Assembly (NCBI GenBank): GCA_964594075.1
Contig: CAZQKW010000039.1
Span: 1-31,549 of the forward strand
Origin: CAZQKW01 sp964594075
GTDB taxonomy: Bacteria; Desulfobacterota; WTBG01; CAIYCZ01
Reading direction: 5' to 3'
Length of the DNA: 31,549 bases
This document shows, one piece after another, positions 8,320 through 16,016 of the stretch. Below the pieces are notes generated by a model that saw only the letters and a program-made list of their open reading frames with translations, had not been told where the DNA came from and made no database searches. Numbering within the stretch: the first letter of the stretch is position 1; every line of letters starts with the position of its first letter. The position numbers and the translations under genes are program-made.

Positions 8320-9582
8320 TCAATTTTTATTTATGCTTACAGGAACAGACACAAAGTTTCTGAGCGCTTGTATGCGGTGCAGAATCGGCGGATGGCTGTA
8401 GCTTAGAAAAACCTTGAGCGGATGAGGGGTGAGGTTGGACAGGTTGTCCACGCTCAGTTTTTTCAGTGCTGCAATCAGAGCTTCCGGTTTACCGTAGGTA
8501 GCTGCTGCATAGGCATCGGCAGCATATTCGTGCCGCCGGGAAAGCATGTTGCCAAAAATCCCGAGAACCGTTTCAATGGGGGCATACAGAAAACCGAAAA
8601 ACAGCAAACTTGCGTAAATTGATATATGTTCCATCTTGAATGCAGCAAACAATCCCTGGTTGTTTAAGAACCGTGAGAGAATGAAAAACATAAGCCCGGT
8701 AGTCAGAATGGAAATAAGCAGGGAAACAATGATATGCCTTTTCTTGTAATGCCCCATCTCATGCGCCAGGACTGATACCAGCTCGTCAACGGTGTGTTTT
8801 TCAATCAAGGTGTCAAATAGCACAATCCTTCTGAATTTTCCAAACCCGGTAAAAAAGGCATTTGATTTTGTGGAGCGCTTGGACGCATCCATTTTAAAAA
8901 CGCCTTTCATTTTAAACTTCTGAGCTCGTGCATATTCTTCGATTGTTGCTTTAAGTTCACCTGCCTCCAGGGGGTAAAATTTATTGAACATTGGCATGAT
9001 GACAACCGGAGCGATATAAGAGAGAAAAATTTGGATGACGATCAATGCCCCCCAGCAATAGAGCCATGCCCAGGCGCCGGTTTTTTCAAAAAACCACAAG
9101 ACAATTGAAAATACGGTGCCGCCAATTATTGCCATTAACAGCCAACTCTTAAGTATATCCGCAAAAAATGTTTTTACGGTAGTTCTGTTAAACCCGTATT
9201 TCTCTTCTATGACAAACGTCGCATAAGCAGAAAAGGGAATATGTGTGATCTGCGAGACAAACAGGAGGATGCCGGCGAAAATGAGTCCCGTTGGGATAGA
9301 TCCCAGATTAAAACTCCGGGCACAGGCATCCACATAATTGAAGCCGCCAAACAGTATGAAGGAAATCGTCAGTGCAGTGAAAAAAGTGTCGGTGATTATT
9401 CCAAACCGGGTGTAGTCCTTCAGATACTGCTGCGATTTTTTATAGTTATCTGCGTCATAATATCCGACAAACTCTTCCGGCAAGTCAGTTTTGAGATATT
9501 TTATGTTCAGTATCTCAACAACGACTTCGAGGAGATAGCTGCCAATCAGGATAGCCAGAATAAACAAAAGATAGACATTCAT
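8320..9582 (-). CDS. M48-family integral membrane zinc metalloprotease (Ste24/CAAX-protease type)
   Basis: A 420-aa protein, close to the usual length for Ste24/CAAX-protease-1 homologues. It has several hydrophobic helices: the N-terminus, about 65-85, 95-125, 145-170, 175-200 and 285-335. The zinc motif HEMGH is at His274-Glu275-His278, and the third ligand is Glu352 in HEYAADAYAA, the E-x-x-x-D arrangement of the family. It also contains SNAFFTGFGKFRRIVLFDTLI, the conserved strand before the active site. In bacteria such enzymes act in membrane-protein quality control; prenyl processing is not expected. It is followed after 9 bp by the lipoprotein gene and diverges from the PEBP gene. The Shine-Dalgarno is weak. 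Confidence 0.9.
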   Translation of the reverse strand: MNVYLLFILAILIGSYLLEVVVEILNIKYLKTDLPEEFVGYYDADNYKKSQQYLKDYTRFGIITDTFFTALTISFILFGGFNYVDACARSFNLGSIPTGLIFAGILLFVSQITHIPFSAYATFVIEEKYGFNRTTVKTFFADILKSWLLMAIIGGTVFSIVLWFFEKTGAWAWLYCWGALIVIQIFLSYIAPVVIMPMFNKFYPLEAGELKATIEEYARAQKFKMKGVFKMDASKRSTKSNAFFTGFGKFRRIVLFDTLIEKHTVDELVSVLAHEMGHYKKRHIIVSLLISILTTGLMFFILSRFLNNQGLFAAFKMEHISIYASLLFFGFLYAPIETVLGIFGNMLSRRHEYAADAYAAATYGKPEALIAALKKLSVDNLSNLTPHPLKVFLSYSHPPILHRIQALRNFVSVPVSINKN

Positions 9583-9835
9583 AGTTCGCTCAACGCGATA
9601 TATTTCCTTTATTGAAAAACTGTTCTAATCTGTTCCCTCAGGGATTTTGTTGCCTGAAGATGTTATATAGCAAAAATGGTGTGCCCCGTCTATTCAGCAT
9701 TTTTAGCCGCACCGTTCAAGAATAATGAACACCTGGTGAACGTCGGAGAAAATAAGAAATATTTTAATTGGGCAAGTTTTTATTGGAAAATTTTTTCGCA
9801 GGGCATTAAAATTTCAAGTATAAATGTTCAAACAC

Positions 9836-9841
9836 AGGAGG
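9836..9841 (+). promoter_or_regulatory. Consensus ribosome-binding site that fixes the PEBP start
   Basis: AGGAGG lies 9 nt before the ATG at 9851. It rules out the longer in-frame start at 9824, which would lie upstream of it. No convincing -35/-10 pair was seen in the 268-bp divergent gap 9583-9850. Confidence 0.8.
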
Positions 9842-9850
9842 AAATCTTTT

Positions 9851-10375
9851 ATGAAAAAATGCCACATTGAAACGTGCATGATTGGTTCTTTTGCAGTATT
9901 AATGGCCGGTATCTTTTTTGCCGGACAAGCGTGGGCACTGGAGATTTCCAGCCAGGATTTTAAACATAACCAGCCGATGCCTGCAATACATAGCTGCGAT
10001 GGGCACAATATATCCCCCCAGCTATCCTGGTCAGGAGCGCCGGACGGCACAAAAAGTTTTGCCCTCACCTGTATTGATCCGGACGCCCCTATGGGAGATT
10101 TTATACACTGGCTAGTCTATAATATACCGGCCAGTGCGAAAGGAATTCCCCGCGGCGGACCGTTGCCTGAAGGAGCAACTGAGGTCGCGAATGATTTTGG
10201 CAAAACCTCATACGGTGGCCCCTGTCCCCCGTCCGGCACTCACCGATACTTTTTTACCCTCTATGCATTAAAAACTGAAAAGCTCGCCGGATTAACCAAA
10301 GATAATTTTATTAAAATGGTCAGGAAAAATCAGCTTGCCACCGCACAGATTATAGGGCTTTACAAACGCCCGTAG
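9851..10375 (+). CDS. Exported YbhB/YbcL-type PEBP (Raf-kinase-inhibitor-like) protein
   Basis: A 174-aa protein with a signal peptide (about 1-29, cleavage near AWA) followed by a complete bacterial PEBP domain. The anion-binding site residues are visible in TCIDPDAPMGDFIHWLVYNIP (the D-P-D-x-P and H-W pair) and in SGTHRYFFTLYAL (G-x-H-R). SSQDFKHNQPMPAIHSCDGHNISP is the characteristic N-terminal segment, in which the protein must contain free target. Length matches YbhB/YbcL homologues plus export signal. The physiological ligand of bacterial PEBPs is not settled. It stands alone, diverging from the M48 protease. Confidence 0.92.
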   Translation: MKKCHIETCMIGSFAVLMAGIFFAGQAWALEISSQDFKHNQPMPAIHSCDGHNISPQLSWSGAPDGTKSFALTCIDPDAPMGDFIHWLVYNIPASAKGIPRGGPLPEGATEVANDFGKTSYGGPCPPSGTHRYFFTLYALKTEKLAGLTKDNFIKMVRKNQLATAQIIGLYKRP

Positions 10376-10632
10376 TAGCATTCTTTTGCTTTAAAACCCT
10401 TTATTGTGGAAAACTGGCTGGCATAATATTGCGAAATCAACAAAAATCGGAAAAATAATATAACTATTTAATTTTACTTATCTTATTAATTGCTCAAAAA
10501 TTGAGCAAAATGCGTGTCCCCCTTGTTTATAGCCTGTTTTATCAACTGAACAGGATGGTTTTCCACAGGCTTTTCACATTTCCTGTGGATTACCTCCAGG
10601 GCACGGATGAAAAAATTCAATTTTAGCTGGGT
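10376..10632. other. 257-bp A/T-rich intergenic region with paired DnaA-box-like sites
   Basis: The left half (about 10435-10500) is strongly A/T-rich and ends with a 7-bp inverted repeat, TGCTCAA/TTGAGCA (10491-10507). The right half holds TCCACAGG (10562-10569) and CCTGTGGA (10582-10589), a perfect 8-bp inverted repeat. Each arm is part of a sequence one mismatch from the DnaA box TTATCCACA: TTTTCCACA at 10559-10567 and, reversed, TAATCCACA at 10584-10592. It could be a regulatory palindrome for the following gene, a weak hairpin, or part of an origin-like site. No origin genes are nearby. Confidence 0.35.
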
Positions 10633-12429
10633 ATGAAATTGTGCTTGATTTTTCCGCCTATCTCTGACCCTCGCGGGCCTCATTTAGCACCTGCCGCGCT
10701 GGCGGCAGCAGTACGCAGGGCCGGTTTTGATGTCATTCTCAAGGACTTGGATTTGGAAATGGCGCTTTATCTGCTCCATCCAGCAACCCTGAAAGCGTAT
10801 CTGCAAAAAGCAGCCGCCAAGCTCAAAACACTGGACATCCACCGGGAAGGCGCAGACTGGGAAATGCTCAACTGGCGGCAGCGGCTGAGCCAGTGCCTGG
10901 CAGAAGCGCGCGAGATAATTCCTGGAATTGAGGAACATATACAGGTGCTGAAGGGCAATGCATTTTATGACCGCACGGCCTATTTTGCCGCACGCAAAGC
11001 AATTGACCGCGCCCTTGATCTGATATGTGCCGTCCATGACTATAAGGTGCGGTATAAAATGGACGGTCAGATTTTTACAACCCGTTACAAGGAGTATCAG
11101 CTTAAGGAATTGCTGCAGGCAGTAGACAATACTGAAGCAAATCTTTTTGGCTTGTTCTATCCGTCTGTGGCCATTCCCAAAATATGTGCGGAACGTCCCG
11201 ATCTGGTAGGCATTTCTATTCTCAATTTTCAGCAGGTCGTTCCGGGATTGACCCTGGCAAAACAGCTTAAAGAAAAAGGCCTGAAAGTTGTCGTCGGCGG
11301 CACGGTGTATACCAAATTTATAGAATCATTAAAAACAGCGCCGGAATTCTTCACCTTATGTGATGCCGTTGTCGCATATGAAGGGGAGACGGCGCTCATT
11401 GCGCTGCTTCAGGAAATTAAACAAAACCCGGCCCGTCCTGATTTCTCGCGTATTCCAAATTTAGTTTGGTGCGACGGCAAACGGGTGGTTGTGAATGAGC
11501 CCTTTCGTTCTGAAGATCTTTCCCTGCTGCCTGCGCCGGATTTTAACGGATTACCCCTTGATGCCTATTTTGCACCGGCTCGGGTGCTGCCGTATAATCT
11601 TGGCAAAGGCTGCTACTGGAATCGCTGCAGGTTCTGTGAAATTTCCTTTATCAATAACCTTGCAGGAAACAGCTATCGCCTCAAACCGGTGCGGCTGATT
11701 GTGGATCAGCTTGAGGAACTCTCGGCGCAGTATCAGACGCCATATTTCCAGTTTACTGATGAATCGTGCGCGCCTGACCTGCTTGAAGAAATCGCAGAGC
11801 TCATTATTGAACGAAATCTTACGCTGCGCTATCTGTGTTATGCGCGGCTTGAACCAGGGTTTTCGGTTCGGCGCCTGCAAAAGCTTTATAGGAGCGGTCT
11901 GCGTAAATTGCTGTTTGGGCTTGAATCAGGCTCTGATTACATCCTCAATGCAATTAATAAAGGGATTACTGCGGCACAGGCAGAACAGGTGCTGCACAAC
12001 TGCACGGCTGCCGGAGTTAAATTCCGGCTGTTTGTTATTCTTGGTTTTCCAGGTGAAACGCTTGAGCACGCATGGGAAACAAGAAATTTTCTCCGGCGCA
12101 ATGCAGCGCTGCTGGCGGATCCGCTTAACAGTTTTGAGGTCAACTTGTTTCATTTAGACAGCAATTCGTGTTATGGGAGGCAGAGTGCTGATTTTGGCAT
12201 TGTATGCTCGCAGAATGGCACCGGCGAGTTTTATTTAGGGGGGGACCGCTTCCAATTCACAGAGGGAATGGATAAACGCACGCTGCACCAGTTTGCGCGG
12301 GAAGTGCGTCATGAGCTTTATGAACGTGCTGCTGTGCCGCTCAAACACAGCGGCTGGGAAGAATATTCGCTCCTGACGATATGCCATAAGGAAAAAGCAA
12401 CAGCAAAAGAAACGGTTAATAGTGAATAG
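10633..12429 (+). CDS. B12-binding radical SAM protein
   Basis: A 598-aa enzyme. The N-terminus (LIFPPISDPRGPHLAPAALAAAVRRAG) starts a cobalamin-binding Rossmann fold; VGISILNFQQVVPGLTLAKQLKEKG near 200 and VVVGG complete it. The radical SAM cluster motif is Cys327-x4-Cys332-x2-Cys335 (GCYWNRCRFC), the C-x4-C-x2-C spacing seen in a subset of B12-dependent radical SAM proteins rather than C-x3-C-x2-C. KLLFGLESGSDYIL and FVILGFPGET are conserved TIM-barrel segments. Such enzymes methylate or rearrange unactivated carbon; the substrate cannot be inferred. A helical insertion (about 60-170) separates the first strand from the rest of the B12 domain. Its stop lies inside heptamer repeats, and AOR starts within about 40 bp, so the two are probably co-transcribed. 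The Shine-Dalgarno is weak. Confidence 0.88.
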   Translation: MKLCLIFPPISDPRGPHLAPAALAAAVRRAGFDVILKDLDLEMALYLLHPATLKAYLQKAAAKLKTLDIHREGADWEMLNWRQRLSQCLAEAREIIPGIEEHIQVLKGNAFYDRTAYFAARKAIDRALDLICAVHDYKVRYKMDGQIFTTRYKEYQLKELLQAVDNTEANLFGLFYPSVAIPKICAERPDLVGISILNFQQVVPGLTLAKQLKEKGLKVVVGGTVYTKFIESLKTAPEFFTLCDAVVAYEGETALIALLQEIKQNPARPDFSRIPNLVWCDGKRVVVNEPFRSEDLSLLPAPDFNGLPLDAYFAPARVLPYNLGKGCYWNRCRFCEISFINNLAGNSYRLKPVRLIVDQLEELSAQYQTPYFQFTDESCAPDLLEEIAELIIERNLTLRYLCYARLEPGFSVRRLQKLYRSGLRKLLFGLESGSDYILNAINKGITAAQAEQVLHNCTAAGVKFRLFVILGFPGETLEHAWETRNFLRRNAALLADPLNSFEVNLFHLDSNSCYGRQSADFGIVCSQNGTGEFYLGGDRFQFTEGMDKRTLHQFAREVRHELYERAAVPLKHSGWEEYSLLTICHKEKATAKETVNSE

Positions 12430-12454
12430 TGAAGAGTGAATAGTGAATAGTGAA
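12420..12454 (+). repeat. Five tandem heptamers (TAGTGAA) across the radical SAM/AOR junction
   Basis: Units at 12420-12426, 12427-12433, 12434-12440 (GAGTGAA, one mismatch), 12441-12447 and 12448-12454. The TAG of the second unit is the stop codon of the radical SAM gene. Slippage would change the spacing to the AOR start. Heptamer arrays of this sort are known in other bacterial genomes as short tandem repeats. Confidence 0.9.
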
Positions 12455-12466
12455 AGAATGGATCTT

Positions 12467-14419
12467 ATGAAAAAACAAAAAACTTCCAAATGCTATGGCT
12501 GGCGAGGGAAAATTCTGCGGGTCAATCTTACCGCTAAAACAATTCAGGAAGAGGATTTGCCGGAAGAATTAATGACCGGTTATATTGGCGGGTCAGGGCT
12601 TAATGCGCGGCTGTTATATGACTTGTTGCGCGGCAATCCGCAGACAGATGCCCTTTCACCCGATAACCCTCTTATTTTTGGATGTGGCCCCGCGGTAGGA
12701 ACGAACTTTCCGTGTGCGACCAGGTTTACGGTGACGGCCAAGAGTCCGTTAACGGGAATTTTCGGCGATTCAAATGCAGGAGGATATTTCGGCATACAGG
12801 TCAAAAAAGCCGGTTATGATCATATTGTTATCACTGGCGCCTCAGAAACGCCGATTGCCTTGCTCATTAAAGAAGGAACTCCCGCGCAATTGATTGATGC
12901 CCAAGACCTGTGGGGGCGTGACACCTATGAAACGGATGCGTTGATTGAGAAAAAATTTGGCGCATGCGAATCAGCTCGCATCGGTCCCGCGGGAGAACAT
13001 CTTGTCCGCTACGCAAATATTTTTTCCGGCAGAAAACGGGTGGGCGCCAATGGCAGAGCAGGCATGGGATGCGTAATGGGATCAAAGAAATTAAAAGCCA
13101 TTATAGTCAGTGGTTCGGGAACAGTACCGGTAGCGGATAAAAACAAGCTTGATGAACTGGCTTCCCGCTATCGGGAAATCTGGGGAAAAGGTCCGGGCAC
13201 TGCGGCAAATGCAGAATATGGAACCCTGATGCTCATTGCCCAGATCGGCGCTGAAGTCGGCATAAAGAATGATCAGGAAAAAATAAGCGAAGAACAATTG
13301 AACCGCTATGACTTGGGGGAATTTATCACTCAGTATAAACGCGGCAAAACAGCCTGTTACCGCTGTCCGGTTGGCTGTTCCCAGAAGTGGGGAATTGATG
13401 AAGGCCCGTATCGGGGCGAAAGCGGCGATAAAATAGAATTCGGCCATTATTTGCATCTTGGCCCGTTGTTAGGCGTATTTGATTTCCCGTCAATGTTTCA
13501 TTTGTCAGATCGAATAAATCGGCTGGGCATGGACTGCACCCAGTTTGGCTGGAACCTTGCCATGGCCATGGAATGCTTCCAGCGTGGCATATTAGGCTCC
13601 GAGGCTACCGATGGCATTGAGCTTGACTGGGGAGACGTTGAAATGATCTCGCGCCTGATGGAAAAAGTTGCAAGCCGGGACGGCTTTGGCGACATTCTGG
13701 CAGAAAACATCCCGGAAATGATCCGCAGACTGGGACCAGCGGCAACGCCCTACGGCTTTCATACCAAGGGGATGACCTTCCCTTACAATCGCAAAGAGGT
13801 TTTGCCGATGAGCTTGGCTTCGTCGGTTGCTGCCCGCGGCGCCGATCACATGAAGGGGCATCCATTCTCCGGCCTGGTCGGGGCCCAAGAGATGCTGGAA
13901 CGAATCTTCGGTCCGGACATTCCGGCAGAGATCACCGATCCTCGCAGTCCGGTGGCAAAGGGCCGTGTCGTCTGGTGGCATGAAAATTACAAAATGGTGA
14001 TGGATTCCTTGGGGCTTTGCTTCATTCCTATTGCGGCTACGTCCATTTATGGTGAGCCGCTGATTTTAATTGAAGAGTTAGGGGAAATTTACCAGGCGAT
14101 TACGGGCAAGGATGCCGGCACGCTGTTTGCCGCTGGCGAACGGGCATACCAGGTGGAAAAATCCTTTAACGCGCTGCAGGGAATTAGTAGAAAAGATGAT
14201 ATTCGGCAAGGCACCACACGCGGACAGGAAGACCCGATTCATCATCCGGGCATGCTTGATGAGTATTATTTTTACCGCGGTTGCTCCACTGAGGGCCTGC
14301 CGACCCGCAAACGCCTCGAGGAGTCCGGGCTTACAGATATAGCAGACGATCTTGCCCGGGCAGGAAAAGTTGCAAATCGCGAGTGTCCGCCTATTGAAGA
14401 TCTGGTGGCACACACGTAG
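12467..14419 (+). CDS. aor: Aldehyde:ferredoxin oxidoreductase (tungsten/molybdenum enzyme)
   Basis: About 650 aa, slightly longer than the ~605-aa archaeal AOR. It oxidises aldehydes to carboxylic acids with ferredoxin, or runs in reverse, using a tungsto-bispterin and one [4Fe-4S] cluster. YGWRGKILRVNLT at the start and YIGGSGLNARLLYDLL are the family N-terminus. Cluster ligands are Cys297-x2-Cys300-x3-Cys304 (CYRCPVGC) and Cys518 (DSLGLC), in the arrangement of Pyrococcus AOR (288/291/295/494). NANGRAGMGCVMGSKKLKAI is a pterin-binding segment. Three in-frame starts (GTG 12443, ATG 12458, ATG 12467) follow the heptamer array; I prefer the last because little before it is conserved. Pairing with a B12 radical SAM gene, rather than a ferredoxin or pterin gene, is unusual. 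Confidence 0.9.
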   Translation: MKKQKTSKCYGWRGKILRVNLTAKTIQEEDLPEELMTGYIGGSGLNARLLYDLLRGNPQTDALSPDNPLIFGCGPAVGTNFPCATRFTVTAKSPLTGIFGDSNAGGYFGIQVKKAGYDHIVITGASETPIALLIKEGTPAQLIDAQDLWGRDTYETDALIEKKFGACESARIGPAGEHLVRYANIFSGRKRVGANGRAGMGCVMGSKKLKAIIVSGSGTVPVADKNKLDELASRYREIWGKGPGTAANAEYGTLMLIAQIGAEVGIKNDQEKISEEQLNRYDLGEFITQYKRGKTACYRCPVGCSQKWGIDEGPYRGESGDKIEFGHYLHLGPLLGVFDFPSMFHLSDRINRLGMDCTQFGWNLAMAMECFQRGILGSEATDGIELDWGDVEMISRLMEKVASRDGFGDILAENIPEMIRRLGPAATPYGFHTKGMTFPYNRKEVLPMSLASSVAARGADHMKGHPFSGLVGAQEMLERIFGPDIPAEITDPRSPVAKGRVVWWHENYKMVMDSLGLCFIPIAATSIYGEPLILIEELGEIYQAITGKDAGTLFAAGERAYQVEKSFNALQGISRKDDIRQGTTRGQEDPIHHPGMLDEYYFYRGCSTEGLPTRKRLEESGLTDIADDLARAGKVANRECPPIEDLVAHT

Positions 14420-14484
14420 TCTGCAAGAGTCAGAATAGTTTTTAAGAAATGTGTCGCTAACACCGGGTCTCGAGCCACGAAGAT

Positions 14485-14799
14485 ATGTTTTTTTTCATAG
14501 CCGGCATTCAGCCCAAGACCAAAACACTTGATAAAACCCCTCGGTTTTGCCCGGTGTGCGGCATGCAGCAGGCATATCTGAAAAGAATAGACCATTACCT
14601 GAGCCTTTTTTTCATCCCCCTGGTTCCGGTCAAACAGGGACAGCCCTTTCTTGTATGTGAAAACTGCGAGCGAGTCCGGATTGAAAAAGAACACCAGTAT
14701 GAGGCACCGTCATGGGATGCTGAAAAACGATGCCGGTCGTGTGGCAGGGCTTTAGAAAAGGATTTTTTGTTTTGTCCGTATTGCGGCAGACAGTTGTAA
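14485..14799 (+). CDS. Small double zinc-ribbon protein
   Basis: A 104-aa protein with four C-x2-C knuckles: Cys22/25 with Cys58/61, and Cys83/86 with Cys97/100, giving two predicted zinc ribbons. Between the first pair lies a hydrophobic hairpin (LKRIDHYLSLFFIPLVPVKQGQPFLVCENC) that is well conserved in bacterial zinc-ribbon proteins of unknown function. The N-terminus FFFIAGIQPKTKTLD is part of the same family. The last ribbon resembles the double zinc ribbon (DZR) class. It lies 65 bp after AOR and before endonuclease V on the same strand. No enzymatic role is evident; a protein- or nucleic-acid-binding adapter is possible. Confidence 0.75.
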   Translation: MFFFIAGIQPKTKTLDKTPRFCPVCGMQQAYLKRIDHYLSLFFIPLVPVKQGQPFLVCENCERVRIEKEHQYEAPSWDAEKRCRSCGRALEKDFLFCPYCGRQL

Positions 14800-14862
14800 A
14801 TGGGGAATGAAGGTTGCAGGTTGGGAAATTAATTCTTTAGTTTGAATCGCACAATCCGCATT

Positions 14863-15405
14863 ATGCAGACCCTCACACTCAATCCCAAATCCCGAATCAC
14901 TCACCATGCCTGCGTTGATGTTTATTATCATGGGGATCAGGCTGTTGCCGCATGTATTGTGTTTGCAGACTGGCGCCATGACCGCATTACACACACCGTC
15001 ATATCCCGCATAAAGCACATCAAACCCTACCGGCCTGGCAAATTTTTTGAACGGGAACTGCCATGCATTCTGCACGTGCTCAAAAAAACAACAGTTTTGC
15101 TTGACGCGGTTGTAATTGACGGATATGTGTGGCTTGATGAACATTCCCCCGGTCTGGGCGCACACCTGTATCATGCTCTGGGCGACAACATTCCAGTAAT
15201 CGGTGTTGCCAAATCAAGGTTCAAAGAAACGCTTCATACGCAAAAAGTTTTCCGCGGCAAAAGCCACCGCCCGCTCTATGTTACCGCTGCCGGTATTGAT
15301 CCAAAAGCGGCAGCAGATTGCATCCGACAGATGCATGGCGCATTTAGAATCCCGACTCTTTTGAAAAAGGTTGACGACTTGTGTAGAAAAGGGCAAGCAA
15401 TTTGA
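14863..15405 (+). CDS. nfi: Endonuclease V (deaminated-base repair nuclease), short form
   Basis: About 180 aa. Endonuclease V nicks DNA (in some lineages RNA) one base past inosine and related deaminated bases. Family features visible: the first catalytic Asp in CVDVYY, the PYRPGKFFERELPCIL segment equivalent to the Y-x-P-G..R-E-x-P motif, the second Asp in VVIDGYVWLD, and GLGAHLY and IPVIGVAKSRF. It belongs to the subgroup with DGYVWLD in place of the DGHGxxHPR of E. coli Nfi, and ends with MHGAFRIPTLLK, so cleavage specificity may differ. The frame opens with a TTG at 14842, but the ATG at 14863 is likelier; neither has a good Shine-Dalgarno. It is followed by a weak terminator and the CULT gene. 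Confidence 0.82.
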   Translation: MQTLTLNPKSRITHHACVDVYYHGDQAVAACIVFADWRHDRITHTVISRIKHIKPYRPGKFFERELPCILHVLKKTTVLLDAVVIDGYVWLDEHSPGLGAHLYHALGDNIPVIGVAKSRFKETLHTQKVFRGKSHRPLYVTAAGIDPKAAADCIRQMHGAFRIPTLLKKVDDLCRKGQAI

Positions 15406-15499
15406 GGAACACAAAGAGAATTCGTAAGCCGTTGCTCGTAACTCGCGTTTCGTGTGCGGTATTACGATCATATTTTTTCAAAGAACGAACGGAGTTGGG

Positions 15500-15524
15500 A
15501 CAGGGATCATTATACCCTGTTTTA
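15500..15524 (+). terminator. Weak intrinsic terminator after endonuclease V
   Basis: ACAGGG (15500-15505) pairs with CCCTGT (15515-15520) around a 9-nt loop and is followed by TTTTATC. The stem is only 6 bp. If real, it separates endonuclease V from the CULT gene, which would then need its own promoter; none is obvious in the 50 bp that remain. Confidence 0.4.
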
Positions 15525-15569
15525 TCTAAGCATCGCTTCGTCAGTGTTTTCCAGTGGTAAAATAATTTT

Positions 15570-15995
15570 ATGATAGACCAACAGCAGGTAATGCTTGGTA
15601 GTCTCTATCTCCTGCGCATCCCTGTGCCTGGACGGCAGGGCGAACAACAGGTGCAGGAAGAAGACGAGGAAAAGAAGGAGGAAGAAAAACCTATCCTCTG
15701 CGCTCAGTGCAACGCTATTATTACCCGTCCGGCAGAACGCATTGAAGTTCAGGCGGCACATCAGCACACTTTTTTTAATCCGTATGGCATTATATTTCAA
15801 ATCGGCTGTTTCCGGCAGGCCCCCGGATGCCGGTATCTGGGGCCTGCCACGGAAGAATTCAGTTGGTTTCCGGGGTATAGCTGGCGAATCGCGATTTGCA
15901 AATCCTGCCTGACCCATTTAGGCTGGCTCTATACTGCGCCGGATAAGGAAGGATTCCATGGCTTGATTCTTGATTGTCTGATTCAACCTGAATAA
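15570..15995 (+). CDS. Stand-alone CULT-domain protein (bacterial cereblon homologue)
   Basis: A 141-aa protein: a short N-terminus (1-22), a Glu/Lys-rich linker (23-40) and a complete CULT domain (about 42-138), the thalidomide- and uridine-binding fold of human cereblon. Zinc ligands are Cys44/Cys47 and Cys110/Cys113. The aromatic cage is Trp99, Trp105 and Trp119, with Tyr121 two residues after the last. The Trp spacing (6 and 14) and the 5 residues from the second Trp to the next Cys equal human cereblon W380, W386, W400, C391, C394. HTFFNPYGIIFQIGCF and EEFSWFPGYSWRIAIC are near-diagnostic. The family is known in bacteria, mainly proteobacteria, without the LON-like and DDB1-binding parts. 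The start has no clear Shine-Dalgarno. The biological ligand and role in bacteria are unknown. Confidence 0.92.
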   Translation: MIDQQQVMLGSLYLLRIPVPGRQGEQQVQEEDEEKKEEEKPILCAQCNAIITRPAERIEVQAAHQHTFFNPYGIIFQIGCFRQAPGCRYLGPATEEFSWFPGYSWRIAICKSCLTHLGWLYTAPDKEGFHGLILDCLIQPE

Positions 15996-16016
15996 AAACA
16001 GGGGACAGACATGAGG

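Noticed and set aside
9635..9650. Small TCCC/GGGA hairpin with TTTTG in the divergent gap
   Set aside because: Only a 4-bp stem, and no gene ends here.
9676..9870. 64-codon frame before the PEBP gene
   Set aside because: It overlaps the true Shine-Dalgarno and start of the PEBP gene and has no homology.
10633..10640. Cobalamin riboswitch for the B12 radical SAM gene
   Set aside because: I searched 10376-10632 for a B12-box-like element and saw none.
15595..15912. 105-codon plus-strand frame inside the CULT gene
   Set aside because: It is a different frame of the CULT gene and has only Arg/Lys-rich low-complexity sequence.
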